Shown here piece after piece: positions 10,542-20,155 of a stretch of DNA of 64,000 bases; the first letter of the stretch is position 1, and each line of letters starts with the position of its first letter. The notes beneath the pieces were generated by a model. It searched no databases. It was not told the origin of the DNA and saw nothing but the letters and a program-made list of their open reading frames with translations. A program made the position numbers and the translations under genes. Origin of the DNA: Streptomyces tubercidicus (lineage in GTDB: Bacteria > Actinomycetota > Actinomycetes > Streptomycetales > Streptomycetaceae); assembly GCF_027497495.1 (NCBI RefSeq), contig NZ_CP114205.1:2666001-2730000 (forward strand), read 5' to 3'.

Positions 10542-10937
10542 ATGCTTTCCCGCCTGTTCGCCCCCAAGGTCAAGGTCAGCGCCCACTGCGACCTGCCCTG
10601 CGGTGTGTACGACCCCGCCCAGGCCCGTATCGAGGCCGAGTCCGTCAAGGCCGTCCAGGAGAAGTACCAGGCCAACGAGGACGCCGACTTCCGCACCCGC
10701 GCCGTCCTGATCAAGGAGCAGCGCGCCGAGCTGGCCAAGCACCACGTCTCGGTGCTGTGGAGCGACTACTTCAAGCCCCCGCACTTCGAGAAGTTCCCGC
10801 AGCTGCACCAGCTGGTGAACGACACCCTCAAGGCCCTCAGCGCCGCCAAGGGCTCCAACGACCCGAAGACGGGCGAGAAGGCGCTGGAACTCATCGCCGA
10901 GATCGACCGCATCTTCTGGGAGACCAAGAAGGCCTGA
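10542..10937 (+). CDS. sodN: nickel superoxide dismutase
   Basis: A 131-residue NiSOD, which converts superoxide to oxygen and hydrogen peroxide in the cytoplasm. The 14-residue propeptide precedes the nickel hook HCDLPCGVYDP (residues 15-25), with His15, Cys16 and Cys20 as nickel ligands after cleavage. Length and helical body match the Streptomyces enzyme. A strong AGGAAGGA ribosome site precedes the ATG. In S. coelicolor sodN is nickel-regulated through Nur. The 156-bp spacer to sodX would hold such control, but I did not identify a clear site. Confidence 0.97.
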   Translation: MLSRLFAPKVKVSAHCDLPCGVYDPAQARIEAESVKAVQEKYQANEDADFRTRAVLIKEQRAELAKHHVSVLWSDYFKPPHFEKFPQLHQLVNDTLKALSAAKGSNDPKTGEKALELIAEIDRIFWETKKA

Positions 10938-11064
10938 CCTCTGGCTGTGCCGTCTGACCTGCGGTTTCGCGGGTCACCTCGGCCAACTGTCCGCACCCGG
11001 TCCGCGTGCCGCCTCGTAGGGCGTGCATGACGGAGCGGGTGCGGTCTTCTTTTCCTCCGGTGGC

Positions 11065-12378
11065 TCACTCCGGTGCGTCCGGGCGGGGCGGCGGGGTCGG
11101 CTGCTGCGGTTTCGGAGTGCGGTGCAGGCCGCCGGCCGCCATTCCGCGGACCCGGAGTTCCTCGATCGGAGCGGTGGGTTCGCCGGCGGTCTTCGCCGCT
11201 GCCGCCCGTCCGTAGCGGTTGGCCAGGGGCTCGGAGGTGAGGCCGTGGGCGAGGACGCTGAGGAGGACGGTGCAGGCGATGACCGGGAGGACGGGGCGGG
11301 CGCCGGCGGGGGTGAGTTCTTCGACGGCGAGCAGGCCGAAGATGATGGAGGCCAGGCCGCGGGGGCCGAACCAGGCGATGAAGCCCACCGTTCGGGCGTC
11401 CAGCCCGCTGCCGGCCAGGCACAGCGCCACCGGCAGCATACGGATCACCGTCAGGCTCAGTACGGCGTAGACAACGGCCTGCCAGGTGATCTGGGCGAAC
11501 ACCTCCGGGAGCAGCACGGCGCCGAAGGCCAGCCACACCAGCGCCGAGAGCAGTGCCCCGGACTGCTCGACGTAGAGCAGCACCCGCGGGGGCGCGCCGT
11601 GGGTCGTGCCGAACGCCAGGCCGGCGACGAAGGCGGCGACGAAGCCGTTGCCGCCGATGGCGAGGGCGGAGGTGTAGCCGAGGAGGGAGAGGGCCAGGAC
11701 GCCGGCGCCGGCGAAGTCCTCGGCCGCCCAGCCGTTGCGGAGGGTGGTGCGCAGCAGCCATCCGGCGGCCAGCCCGAGGACCGCGCCGTACGCGGCACCG
11801 GCCGCGAGCTGCACCAGGGCATGGCCGGTGGCGTCCGGCCCGGCGGTGTGTTCGGCCGCGGAGACCCCGGCCAGGGCGAGCACCACCAGCGGGGTGGCGA
11901 TGCCGTCGTTGAGGCCGCTCTCCACGTTGATGACCCGGCGGATCCTCGCGGGCACCACGGGGTTGACCATCATCGTGGCGCCGAGCGCGGCGTCCGTCGG
12001 GGCGAGCGCGGCGCCGACGTAGAGGGCGGACCAGCCCGACACCCCGGGCAGCAGGGCGGCCGCCAGCAGCGCGCCGAGGCCCACACACAGCGGCAGTCCG
12101 ATGCCCAACAGCCGTACGTAGAGGCCGAGTTCGGGGCGCAGGGCGCGGAAGGAGAGCCGGGCGGCATCGGTGAAGAGCACCCAGACCAGGGTGATCTCCG
12201 CGAGCGCCTTGACCGTCGCGTGCGGGAGGCCGAGGTCGAGGACCCCGGCGCCCTCCCCCAGCAGCAGGCCCAGCAGGACGAAGGCGGCCGGTGCGGTGAG
12301 TTCGAAGCGCTCCATCCGCCGCGAGCACAGGCACCACAGGAACAGCAGGAGCAGAACCAGGGAAAGGGAGCCGTCCAC
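11065..12378 (-). CDS. CPA1-family cation:proton antiporter
   Basis: A 437-residue Na+/H+-exchanger domain protein with about 12 membrane helices. Motifs include LAPTDAALGATMM and the ion-binding NVESGLNDGIATP region (about residues 150-165), which carry the conserved acidic residues of NhaP-like antiporters. The C-terminus is a short cytosolic Pro-rich tail. A GTG at 12378 with GGAG five bases upstream is preferred to the longer in-frame start at 12420. It probably exports Na+ or K+ in exchange for H+. Confidence 0.85.
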   Translation of the reverse strand: MDGSLSLVLLLLFLWCLCSRRMERFELTAPAAFVLLGLLLGEGAGVLDLGLPHATVKALAEITLVWVLFTDAARLSFRALRPELGLYVRLLGIGLPLCVGLGALLAAALLPGVSGWSALYVGAALAPTDAALGATMMVNPVVPARIRRVINVESGLNDGIATPLVVLALAGVSAAEHTAGPDATGHALVQLAAGAAYGAVLGLAAGWLLRTTLRNGWAAEDFAGAGVLALSLLGYTSALAIGGNGFVAAFVAGLAFGTTHGAPPRVLLYVEQSGALLSALVWLAFGAVLLPEVFAQITWQAVVYAVLSLTVIRMLPVALCLAGSGLDARTVGFIAWFGPRGLASIIFGLLAVEELTPAGARPVLPVIACTVLLSVLAHGLTSEPLANRYGRAAAAKTAGEPTAPIEELRVRGMAAGGLHRTPKPQQPTPPPRPDAPE

Positions 12379-12577
12379 AGGGTCTCCAGACTTGGCCGCG
12401 TCGGCGCTCGGGCCTCCCACTCTCGGCCATCACGCCGCGGCCCGGCCGTTCCCGGAGGAGCGGGCGCGCGCCTTTCACACGGTTGGGGGCAGAAAGCGTC
12501 CGGCGCCCGGCCGGGGACCGGCGGAGCACCGCCGCCCGGACGGGGCGCCCGGTAGGCGCCGGCCAGGCGAAGCGGGC

Positions 12578-13537
12578 CTACGTCCCCACCGGCATCGGCC
12601 CGTCGTGCCGTACCAGCCACGCCCGGTACGCGTCGCTCGCCCAGGCGATTTCCATGTACGAGGCGGTCAGGTCGGCGAACAGGTCGTCCGCCGAGGCGGC
12701 GGGGGTGCCTTCCTGGCGGCAGGCCATGAACAGGCGGACGGCCAGCGGGTCGCCGTACAGGGGGCGGATCGCCATGCCGTGCCGGGGGCGGGCGGTCGGC
12801 TGGCAGGGGGTGACCACCTCGCCGGCCGTGACGAGATCGACGGTGGTGAGGTAGTCGCCGTGCACGACCCGGGGGTTGATGCCGGCCGCGGCCCAGATGC
12901 GGCGCAGGCCGGCCCATTCGCCGTCCACGGTCGGGTCGACCATCCACTGGGCGTCGGCGAGGTCCGCCACCCGGACGACCTCCTGGGCGGCCGCGGGGTG
13001 GGTGTCCGCCAGGGCGAGGAACTGCGGTTCCCGGGCGATGAGTTCGTGTTCGGTCAGGCCGTCGGGGACCCGCAGGGGCGCGCCTTCGACCTCGTGGACG
13101 AAGGCGGCGTCGAGCTGTCCTGTCGCGACCATGTGCAGCAGGGCGTTGGCGGACACATCGGTTCTTATCGTGGTGTCCGTCTCCGGCAGCCGCACCCGCA
13201 GCCGGCGCAGCCAGCCGGCGACGGCGGGGCTGTTGGTGCTGCCGATGTGCAGCCGTGCGCCCTGTTCGTGCTGGGAGGCCGACGCGACCTCGTCAAGAAG
13301 TGCCCGCATTTCGGCCACGATGGGCCGGGCCCGGCACAGCACCGAATGCCCCAGCGGTGTGGGCCGGCTGCCGCTCGGTTCACGGAAGAAGAGCTGGCCG
13401 CCGAGGGCTTTTTCGATGCGGCGGAGCTGGGTGGTCAGCGAAGGCTGGGTCATGCCGAGCTGCCGGGCAGCCTTGCGTACGCTGCCGGTGTCGGCGATGG
13501 CGCACAATGCACGAAGATGCCTTACCTCTAGCTCCAC
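12578..13537 (-). CDS. snpR: LysR-family regulator, SnpR-like
   Basis: A 319-residue LysR activator. The N-terminal winged helix is LRALCAIADTGSVRKAARQLGMTQPSLTTQLRRIE, and the rest is a LysR substrate-binding domain. It is divergent from the snapalysin gene, the arrangement in which SnpR activates snpA in other Streptomyces. The GTG start (VELEVRHL) is preferred because LysR proteins begin just before the first helix; the upstream in-frame ATG at 13582 lies inside the divergent promoter region. The 218-bp spacer should hold its binding sites. Confidence 0.82.
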   Translation of the reverse strand: MELEVRHLRALCAIADTGSVRKAARQLGMTQPSLTTQLRRIEKALGGQLFFREPSGSRPTPLGHSVLCRARPIVAEMRALLDEVASASQHEQGARLHIGSTNSPAVAGWLRRLRVRLPETDTTIRTDVSANALLHMVATGQLDAAFVHEVEGAPLRVPDGLTEHELIAREPQFLALADTHPAAAQEVVRVADLADAQWMVDPTVDGEWAGLRRIWAAAGINPRVVHGDYLTTVDLVTAGEVVTPCQPTARPRHGMAIRPLYGDPLAVRLFMACRQEGTPAASADDLFADLTASYMEIAWASDAYRAWLVRHDGPMPVGT

Positions 13538-13755
13538 GTCCGGAGCATAACGAGGTCGGTATACGTCACACCAGACTCTCAAACCTGCCCGAACTCCGTT
13601 TTTTCCGCGGGGTATTGGCTGGTGCTATCGCCACCTAACATCTCCGTCTTCCGGGTGAACTCCGTCCAGACTCAACGGCACCAAGAAATCCGCAGGGCCC
13701 CGGTCGCCGCCCCACACGGCGGCCGTACGGCCCTCGGAAATTAAGGAGCCCCCAC

Positions 13756-14421
13756 ATGAGATCTCCTAAGACGGCGCTGTCGGCGGCGCTCGGTCTGGGC
13801 CTCGTCGCCGCGCTCGCAGCCGCGGCGCCGGTGTCGGCAGCTTCCCCCTCCCCCACCAACTCCCCTCACAGCACCGCCGCTTCGATCGCGGCGTACAACG
13901 GCTCGGCCGCCGAGAAGGCGGACACCAAGGCGTTCTTCGAGGCCGTGATCAAGTCGGCCAAGGCCAAGATGAAGGCGCACCCGGACGCGGCTTCGGTCAC
14001 CGTCACCTACGACGCCAGCAAGGCCCCGAAGTTCGCGGACCAGATAGCGCAGAGCACCTCCATCTGGAACGGTGCCGTGCAGAACGTGAAGCTCCAGGCA
14101 GGCAGCGGCGGCGACTTCGAGTACCGCGAGGGCGACGACCCGCGCGGCTCGTACGCCAGCACCGACGGCCACGGCAAGGGCTTCGTCTTCCTGGACTACA
14201 AGCAGAACCAGGAGTACAACTCCACCCGCGTGACCGCGCACGAGACCGGCCATGTGCTGGGTCTGCCGGACCACTACGAGGGCCCGTGCAGCGAGCTGAT
14301 GTCCGGTGGCGGCCCCGGCACGTCCTGCCAGAACGCCCAGCCGGACGCGAACGAGACGGCCAAGGTGAACGAGCTCTGGGCCAACGGTCTGGCGGGCATC
14401 CGCTTCGGCAAGGTGTCCTGA
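13756..14421 (+). CDS. snpA: snapalysin, small neutral metalloprotease
   Basis: A 221-residue secreted zinc endopeptidase of family M7. A signal peptide covers about residues 1-28 (hydrophobic core followed by APVSAA), then a propeptide. The active site is H162-E-T-G-H166-VLGLPD172, in which two His and one Asp bind zinc, typical of snapalysin. Cys residues in GPCSEL and GTSCQ can form a disulfide. AAGGAG precedes the ATG. Regulation is probably by the divergent LysR protein. Confidence 0.95.
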   Translation: MRSPKTALSAALGLGLVAALAAAAPVSAASPSPTNSPHSTAASIAAYNGSAAEKADTKAFFEAVIKSAKAKMKAHPDAASVTVTYDASKAPKFADQIAQSTSIWNGAVQNVKLQAGSGGDFEYREGDDPRGSYASTDGHGKGFVFLDYKQNQEYNSTRVTAHETGHVLGLPDHYEGPCSELMSGGGPGTSCQNAQPDANETAKVNELWANGLAGIRFGKVS

Positions 14422-14581
14422 CCCACCCGGCGTCCCGCTGAGGTAACGAATCCCGGCGGAGGCCCGCGGACCGGCCGTGCTGACGGTGGCCGGACCGTGT
14501 ACGGCCTGGGGCTGTCGAGTGCCGGAACCTGGCGGCCGGTCCTCGTACCCCACCAGCCCTCGCATGTCGTGCGCCGCCCAC

Positions 14582-14610
14582 GCGGTGGGGCTCCCCCGGA
14601 GCCCCACCGC
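14582..14610. terminator. hairpin with T run after snpA
   Basis: 11-base arms (14582-14592 and 14600-14610) form a perfect stem with a 7-base loop, followed by TTT on the plus strand. It lies between the convergent snpA and the last fluoride-exporter gene and can serve both. Confidence 0.7.
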
Positions 14611-14628
14611 TTTCGTCTGCCGCCCGGG

Positions 14629-15003
14629 TCAGCCCCACAGCGCCTGGGCGACGGCCGCCCCGGCGAACGCGGCCGCGAGACAGGCCGCCACGCTCGCCAC
14701 GGCATTGGCGACGGCATAGCCCCGCGCCCCGTCGGCCACCAGCCGGAGCGTCTCGTACGAGAAGGTCGAGTAGGTGGTCAGCGCCCCGCACAGGCCGGTG
14801 CCGAGCAGCAGTTGGACGTGCGAGGAGGCGGCCCCGGCGGCGACCGCACCGGTCACCAGGCCGAGGATCAGCGAACCGGCGACATTGACGAGGAACGTCC
14901 CCCAGGGGAAGACCGTGTCGTACCGGGACTGCACATAGCGGTCGGTGAGGAAGCGCAGCGGCGCCCCGACCACCGCCCCGGCCACCACCAGCAGCCAGTT
15001 CAC
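14629..15003 (-). CDS. crcB: fluoride channel CrcB/Fluc, second subunit gene
   Basis: A 124-residue, four-helix membrane protein of the Fluc family, which forms dual-topology fluoride channels. The family motifs are NVAGS in helix 2 and [13 protein letters not shown] in the broken helix 3 that lines the fluoride pore. The GTG start overlaps the stop of the DUF190 gene (GTGA). With the other crcB copy in the operon it could form a heterodimer with opposite orientation in the membrane. Confidence 0.93.
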   Translation of the reverse strand: MNWLLVVAGAVVGAPLRFLTDRYVQSRYDTVFPWGTFLVNVAGSLILGLVTGAVAAGAASSHVQLLLGTGLCGALTTYSTFSYETLRLVADGARGYAVANAVASVAACLAAAFAGAAVAQALWG

Positions 15004-15386
15004 CCGCCACCGCCCTCCGCCGGAGCCGTACCGCCGGGGCGCGGATTGCTGATCCGCTCGCACGGGTCGAGGGTGACCAGGCCGCCGCCCGCGAGGAGTT
15101 CGTCCAGCTGCGGGAGGAAGGCGCGGATCCGTTCCCCGGTGTCGACGATGACGATCGCGACCGGCAGGTCCTCACTCAGCGACAGCAGCCGCTGGGTGTG
15201 CACGAGGGAGTCGGCGCCGAAGCCCTCGATGCCGCGGAAGACACTGGCCCCGGCCAGTCCGGCCTCCCGGGCGCGGTGCACGATCTCCGCGTACAGCGGC
15301 TTGTGGTGCCAGACGTCCTGTTCGCCGACGAGGACCGTGAGCCGGAGCGCCGGGGTGCCGCCGGGGTGTGCCGTGCCGTGTGTCAT
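15000..15386 (-). CDS. DUF190 domain protein between the crcB genes
   Basis: A 128-residue soluble protein of the DUF190 family, which has a PII-like (ferredoxin-like) fold. Recognisable segments are [26 protein letters not shown] and [13 protein letters not shown]. Its stop overlaps the following crcB start and its own ATG overlaps the stop of the preceding crcB (ATGA), so all three are coupled. Genome context suggests it binds a ligand or regulates the fluoride channels; no activity is established. Confidence 0.88.
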   Translation of the reverse strand: MTHGTAHPGGTPALRLTVLVGEQDVWHHKPLYAEIVHRAREAGLAGASVFRGIEGFGADSLVHTQRLLSLSEDLPVAIVIVDTGERIRAFLPQLDELLAGGGLVTLDPCERISNPRPGGTAPAEGGGG

Positions 15387-15820
15387 ACCGTCCGCCGCCT
15401 CAGTGCGAGAAGTGCCCGGGTGCCGGTCACCCCGCCCCATACGGCCGCGAGCGCGGCGAGCACCGTGCCCGCGAGCGTGGCCATGGCCGCGGCGGGGTGC
15501 CCGGCGTCGATCAGCCGCTGGATGTCCACGGCGTAGGTGGAGAAGGTGGTGAAGCCGCCGAGGACGCCGGTGCCGAGGAAGGGGCGCACCAGCCGGTGGG
15601 CCGGCCAGACCTCGGTGACCATCACCATCAATACGCCCATCAGCGCACAGCCGACGACATTGACGGCCAGGATCGTCCAGGGAAAAGCACCGTCCCCGGT
15701 GGGCCAGAGGAGAACGGCGCCGTAACGGGCCGCGGCGCCGATACCGCCGCCCGCGGCCACCACCCCGATCACCGGCCACTGCCCCTGCCAGGGGGCCACC
15801 CGGCAGTGTCGCTCGTTCAT
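15383..15820 (-). CDS. crcB: fluoride channel CrcB/Fluc, first subunit gene
   Basis: A 145-residue Fluc protein with a longer, charged N-terminus ([12 protein letters not shown]) before four membrane helices. Conserved pieces are NVVGCALMG in helix 2 and the pore motif [12 protein letters not shown]. First gene of the crcB-DUF190-crcB operon. I looked for a fluoride riboswitch in the 73 bp upstream of the start and found only a short GAGATC/GATCTC hairpin, not a convincing one. Confidence 0.92.
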   Translation of the reverse strand: MNERHCRVAPWQGQWPVIGVVAAGGGIGAAARYGAVLLWPTGDGAFPWTILAVNVVGCALMGVLMVMVTEVWPAHRLVRPFLGTGVLGGFTTFSTYAVDIQRLIDAGHPAAAMATLAGTVLAALAAVWGGVTGTRALLALRRRTV

Positions 15821-15893
15821 GTGTCTCCCGAGATCATCGGCGATCTCAGGCTACCGCCGCCCCGCAGGCCCCGCCGCTCAGGGCGTGTCCCTC

Positions 15894-16985
15894 CTAGAGC
15901 CAGCCGTTCCGCTTGAAGCCGCGGTGGATCAGCCAGCAGAGGGTGACCGTCACGGTCATCACCAGCGGATAGCCGAAGGTCCAGTGCTTTTCCGGCATAT
16001 GGTCGAAATTCATGCCGTACACCCCGCAGACCATGGTGGGCACCGCCAGGATCGCGACCCAGGCACTGATCCGGCGCATGTCCTCGTTCTGGGCGACGGT
16101 CACCTGGGCCAGGTGGGCCTGCAATATGGAGTTGAGCAGTTCGTCGAAGGACGTGATCTGCTCGGTGACCCGGTCGAGGTGGTCGGCGACGTCCCGGAAG
16201 TACGTCTTGATCCGGGGGTCGACCTCGGACATCGAATGGGTCGCCAGCTCCCGCATCGGCCGGTCCAAGGGGGCCACGGCGCGCTTGAGTTCCAGCAGCT
16301 CGCGCTTGAGCTGGTAGATCCGGCCGGCCCCGCCGCTGCCGCGCACGGAGAAGACCTCGCTCTCGACGTCGTCGATGTCGTTCTGGACGGCGGAGGTGAC
16401 ATCGAGGTAGTCGTCCACGACGAGGTCGGCGACGGCATGCAGCACGGCGGACGGCCCGAGCGCCAACTGCTCTGGCACGGACTCCAGTTGCTCGCGCAGC
16501 GGACCCAGCGAACCGTGCCCGCCGTGCCGCACCGTGATCACGAAGTCGGTGCCGGTGAAGACCATGATCTCGCCGGTCTCCACAACCTCACTGGTGTCGG
16601 TGAGCCGGTCGTGGTCGACATAGCGGACGGTCTTGAAGACGGTGAACAGCGAGTCGTCGTAGTGCTCCAGCTTCGGCCGCTGATGGGCGTAGACCGCGTC
16701 CTCGACGGCGAGCGGATGGAGTCCGAACAGCTCGACAATTCCGGCGAATTCCTTCTCGGACGGCTCATGCAGCCCGATCCAGACAAATCCCCGGCCGGTC
16801 TTCCGGACCCGGCGGATCGCCACATCGGCCGGGTGGTCGCCCTTCTGCCGTACGCCGTCCACGTACACCGCGCAGTTCACCACGGCGGTGCCGAGCGGCG
16901 AGCGCGCCGGGTGGCTGAGGTCGACTCCCCGGCGGCGCGGCTGCGGCAGCCGGACGGCCTTGCGGAGGTTGCTGATCATCGACAC
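15894..16985 (-). CDS. corA: CorA-family magnesium/cobalt transporter
   Basis: A 363-residue CorA channel protein. A large cytosolic N-terminal domain is followed by two C-terminal membrane helices. The signature YGMNFDHMPE sits at the end of the first helix (about residues 325-334) and forms the selectivity loop for hydrated Mg2+. The tail is basic (HRGFKRNGWL). It works as a homopentamer in the membrane. It lies just upstream of the fluoride operon, in the same direction. Confidence 0.93.
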   Translation of the reverse strand: MSMISNLRKAVRLPQPRRRGVDLSHPARSPLGTAVVNCAVYVDGVRQKGDHPADVAIRRVRKTGRGFVWIGLHEPSEKEFAGIVELFGLHPLAVEDAVYAHQRPKLEHYDDSLFTVFKTVRYVDHDRLTDTSEVVETGEIMVFTGTDFVITVRHGGHGSLGPLREQLESVPEQLALGPSAVLHAVADLVVDDYLDVTSAVQNDIDDVESEVFSVRGSGGAGRIYQLKRELLELKRAVAPLDRPMRELATHSMSEVDPRIKTYFRDVADHLDRVTEQITSFDELLNSILQAHLAQVTVAQNEDMRRISAWVAILAVPTMVCGVYGMNFDHMPEKHWTFGYPLVMTVTVTLCWLIHRGFKRNGWL

Positions 16986-17249
16986 CGGGCCAGTATGGCC
17001 CGGGGACGGCCGCGAACGGTACGGCGAAGCGGCCGTTTTTACGCAGCGGGGCGGGGCGGAAACCCTGGGTTGTGCGGCGCGCTCCGGAGTGCGGCGGGGC
17101 GCGCGGGCCGGGCCCCCGGGGCCCTCCGTACCGCGGCGGCCGTCAACTGCGGGCCGGTCCGGCAGAGTTCGCGGACCGGCCTCAATCGGGCGGCCGGGGC
17201 GCGCCGCCGCCGGGCGGTCGGCGGGGGCGGCGCGCGGCCGTGAGCGGAA

Positions 17250-18869
17250 TCATCCTGCGGCGGGGACCGCCACGGGGCGCCGCTCCTCTGCCTCCGCCTC
17301 CGCGTCGGCGTGGGCCGTCCGCTCGGGTGCGGTCGGGGCGGACACCTCGCCCATCTCAGATATCTCAGGCATGGCGGGCACCGCGGGCGCCCGGCGCGGC
17401 AGCAGGAACAGCAGGCCGAAGATGAGGACCAGCCCGCCGGAGATCCACCACAGCGCGTGGGTGGTCGCGTCGACGAAGGAGGGGCCGAGCCCGGCCGTGG
17501 CCCCGGCACCTCCCGCCGCCCCCGTACCGCCGACGACCCCGAAGAAGGCCACCGACGACAGACCGAGGCCGAGTGCCATGCCCAGCTGGCCGGTGGTGTT
17601 GAAGATGCCGGAGGCCGAACCGGAGTGCGCGGCCGGGACCTCGGAGATCGCCGCGTCGGCGATCGGGGCGACGATCAGGCCCATACCGCCTCCCATCAGC
17701 AGCATCGCCGGTGCCATCTGCCAGGACTGGAGGGCGGTGCCGTACTGCCCGGCCTCCCAGAGGTAGAGCAGCGCACCGGAGAGCATGATCAGGGCACCGG
17801 CCTGGAGTACCGCGCGTCCGAACCGCGGCACCAGCTTCTGTACGGAGATCCCGGCCGCGGCGGAGCAGGCGAGCGAGAACGGCACCCCGGTCAGCCCGGC
17901 GTGCAGCGGGCCCCAGCCCAGGCCCAGTTGCATATGGAGCGTCCAGACCAGGAAGAACAGGCCGCTGACCACGCCGAAGGTCAGCTGGACACCGGCGCCC
18001 GCGGCGAAGGTCCGCACCCGGAAGAGCGAGAGCTCGACGAGCGGTGAGCCGTCCTTGCGGGCCTTGATCCGCTCGTAGCGGACGAAGACCGCCAGGACCA
18101 GCGGGCTCGCGGCCATCGAGACAAAGCCCCACCACGGCCAGCCGGACTCGCGTCCCTGGGTGAGCGGGTAGAGCAGCATCAGCAGGCCCACCGTGGCCAG
18201 CGCGGTGCCGAGGAGGTCGACGCGCAGGGCGCGCGGGGCCCGGGACTCGGTGAGGAAGCGGCGGCCGAGGAGGATGCCCGCGATGCCCACCGGCAGATTG
18301 ATCAGGAAGATCGGGCGCCATTCCAGTCCGAGGAGATCGCCCTCGGTGAGCAGGGCGCCGATCAGCGGGCCGCAGACCGCGCCGAGGCCCACCACCGCAC
18401 CGAACATCCCGAAGACCTTGCCGCGCTCGCCCGCCGGAAAGCTGACGTGAATGATCGCCAGCACCTGCGGCACCATCAGCGCGGCCATCGCGCCCTGCAG
18501 CACCCGTGCGCCGATCAGCATCCCGGGGCCGGCCGCGATGCCGCAGAGCGCGGAGGCGAGGGTGAAGCCGCCCATGCCGAGCAGGAACAGCCGCTTGCGG
18601 CCGTAGATGTCGCCGAGCCGGCCGCCGGTGATCAGGCCGAGGGCGAAGGCCAGGGCGTAGGCGGCGGTGACCCACTGCACGGCGCTGAAGCTCGCGCCGG
18701 TGTCCCGCTGGATGCTCGGAATGGCGATATTGACGATGGTCGCGTCGACCAGGTCCATGAAGCTCGCGGTCAGCAGGACGGCGAGCGCGATCCAGCGTCT
18801 GCGGTCGGCGGGCGCGGGCGCCGGGGCCGGGGCGGCCGCCTCGGGGGCCGCGGGCACGGTTGTGGTCAT
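17250..18869 (-). CDS. MFS transporter, DHA2 drug:H+ antiporter type
   Basis: A 539-residue efflux pump with 14 predicted membrane helices. It contains the DHA2 motifs WVTAAYALAFALGLITGGRLGDIYGRKR (motif A region) and GAVVGLGAVCGPLIGALL (motif C), the latter typical of exporters. The C-terminal tail is Glu- and Ala-rich and cytosolic. The substrate is unknown. It is divergent from a WYL regulator, separated by a minisatellite and a palindrome, so it is probably repressed by that regulator. Confidence 0.92.
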   Translation of the reverse strand: MTTTVPAAPEAAAPAPAPAPADRRRWIALAVLLTASFMDLVDATIVNIAIPSIQRDTGASFSAVQWVTAAYALAFALGLITGGRLGDIYGRKRLFLLGMGGFTLASALCGIAAGPGMLIGARVLQGAMAALMVPQVLAIIHVSFPAGERGKVFGMFGAVVGLGAVCGPLIGALLTEGDLLGLEWRPIFLINLPVGIAGILLGRRFLTESRAPRALRVDLLGTALATVGLLMLLYPLTQGRESGWPWWGFVSMAASPLVLAVFVRYERIKARKDGSPLVELSLFRVRTFAAGAGVQLTFGVVSGLFFLVWTLHMQLGLGWGPLHAGLTGVPFSLACSAAAGISVQKLVPRFGRAVLQAGALIMLSGALLYLWEAGQYGTALQSWQMAPAMLLMGGGMGLIVAPIADAAISEVPAAHSGSASGIFNTTGQLGMALGLGLSSVAFFGVVGGTGAAGGAGATAGLGPSFVDATTHALWWISGGLVLIFGLLFLLPRRAPAVPAMPEISEMGEVSAPTAPERTAHADAEAEAEERRPVAVPAAG

Positions 18870-18920
18870 GGGCGATCTCCAGGGGAACGGTGCGGAAGGA
18901 AACCGACGCCGGGTGCCTCA

Positions 18921-19008
18921 GGGCGATGGGCGGCCCTGGGGCGATGGGCGGCCCTGGGGCGATGGGCGGCCCTGGGGCGATGGCCACCCTGGGGCGATGG
19001 CCGCCCTG
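18921..19008. repeat. 18-bp minisatellite upstream of the MFS gene
   Basis: Five head-to-tail copies of a 17-18 bp unit beginning GGGCGATGGGC. Three copies are 18 bp and identical; the last two are 17 bp and slightly diverged. The array lies 52-139 bp upstream of the MFS start codon, between the divergent genes and downstream of the WYL-type palindrome as seen from the MFS gene. Confidence 0.9.
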
Positions 19009-19046
19009 GCGTCGAAGCATCGAGATCCCCGACACTAGGCCCCGTA

Positions 19047-19065
19047 TAGGACAGTTTGTGTCCTA
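19047..19065. promoter_or_regulatory. palindromic operator between MFS and WYL genes
   Basis: A perfect inverted repeat TAGGACA-N5-TGTCCTA, 24 bp upstream of the WYL regulator start. TGTCC-type half sites are common at YafY/WYL-regulated promoters, so this is probably the autoregulatory and MFS-controlling operator. Confidence 0.55.
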
Positions 19066-19088
19066 CTGAAAGCGCCATCATCGATGCC

Positions 19089-20129
19089 ATGAGTGAGACA
19101 TCGGCGCGTCTGCTGAATCTGCTGTCCCTGCTGCAGACCCCGCGTGAATGGCCCGGCAGTGAGCTGGCCGGGCGGCTGGGGGTCACCACCCGGACGATCC
19201 GCCGCGATATCGACCGGCTGCGCGAGCTGGGCTACCCCGTGCACGCCACGATGGGCGCGGAGGGCGGCTACCGGCTGGCCGCGGGCGCCGCGATGCCGCC
19301 GCTGCTGCTGGACGACGACGAAGCGGTGGCCATCGCGGTCGGTCTGCGCTCGGCCGCCGGGCACACCATCGAGGGCATCGAGGAGGCGTCCGTACGGGCG
19401 CTCGCCAAACTGGAGCAGGTGCTGCCGGCCCGGCTGCGGCGGCGGGTGGGCACGCTCGGCACGGCCACCGTCGCGCTGCCGACCGTCGACCACCCGACCG
19501 TCGACCCGGAGCATCTGACGGTGCTCGCCGCCGCGATCGCCAATCATGAGCGGCTGCGCTTCCGTTACCGGGCCGGGGCCGGCGCGCGCAGCAAGCGCCT
19601 GGTGGAGCCGCACCGCCTGGTCGCGTCGGGGCGCCGCTGGTATCTCGTGGCGTACGACAACGACCGCGAGGACTGGCGGATCTTCCGGGTGGACCGGCTG
19701 AGCGAACCGTTCCCCACCGGCGTCCGGACCGCGCCGCGTACCCTGCCTGCCGCCGACGCGGGCGCCTACGTCCGGGAGCGGATGCAGGGGATGGTCACGA
19801 CCTACCGGGCGGTGGCGACCGTGTACGCACCGGCCGCGGAGGTGGCCGCACGGCTGGGCGGCTCGGCGGCGGGCGGGGTCGAACCGGTCGACGCGACGTC
19901 CTGCCGCTGGCACAGCACCCCCGAGGCGCTGGAGTGGCTGGCGGTACGGCTGGCGCTACTGGGGCACGAGTTCACCGTGCACGAACCACCGGAGCTGGCG
20001 GCGTTTCTACGGGCGATGGGCGGCCGGGCGAGCCGGGCGACGGACGGCGACGCGGGCGGGGCTGCGGACGGGGAGAAGGGCGGGAAGACGGACAGGAAGA
20101 CGGGCGGGGATGCGGACGCGACGCCGTGA
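19089..20129 (+). CDS. YafY-type WYL-domain transcriptional regulator
   Basis: A 346-residue regulator with an N-terminal winged helix (LAGRLGVTTRTIRRDIDRLRELGY, about residues 25-48) and a central WYL domain (PHRLVASGRRWYLVAYD, about residues 170-190) that senses a ligand, then a WCX extension. The tail (after about residue 310) is low-complexity and rich in Gly, Asp and Lys. The start at 19089 puts the first helix at the normal distance. Divergent from the MFS pump, which it probably controls. Confidence 0.88.
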   Translation: MSETSARLLNLLSLLQTPREWPGSELAGRLGVTTRTIRRDIDRLRELGYPVHATMGAEGGYRLAAGAAMPPLLLDDDEAVAIAVGLRSAAGHTIEGIEEASVRALAKLEQVLPARLRRRVGTLGTATVALPTVDHPTVDPEHLTVLAAAIANHERLRFRYRAGAGARSKRLVEPHRLVASGRRWYLVAYDNDREDWRIFRVDRLSEPFPTGVRTAPRTLPAADAGAYVRERMQGMVTTYRAVATVYAPAAEVAARLGGSAAGGVEPVDATSCRWHSTPEALEWLAVRLALLGHEFTVHEPPELAAFLRAMGGRASRATDGDAGGAADGEKGGKTDRKTGGDADATP

Positions 20130-20155
20130 CGCTGTCGCGCCGCCCCCGGAGGGAA

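Noticed and set aside
15821..15893. Fluoride riboswitch before the first crcB
   Set aside because: Only a short GAGATC/GATCTC hairpin is present; the conserved bases and pseudoknot layout of the fluoride family were not found by eye.
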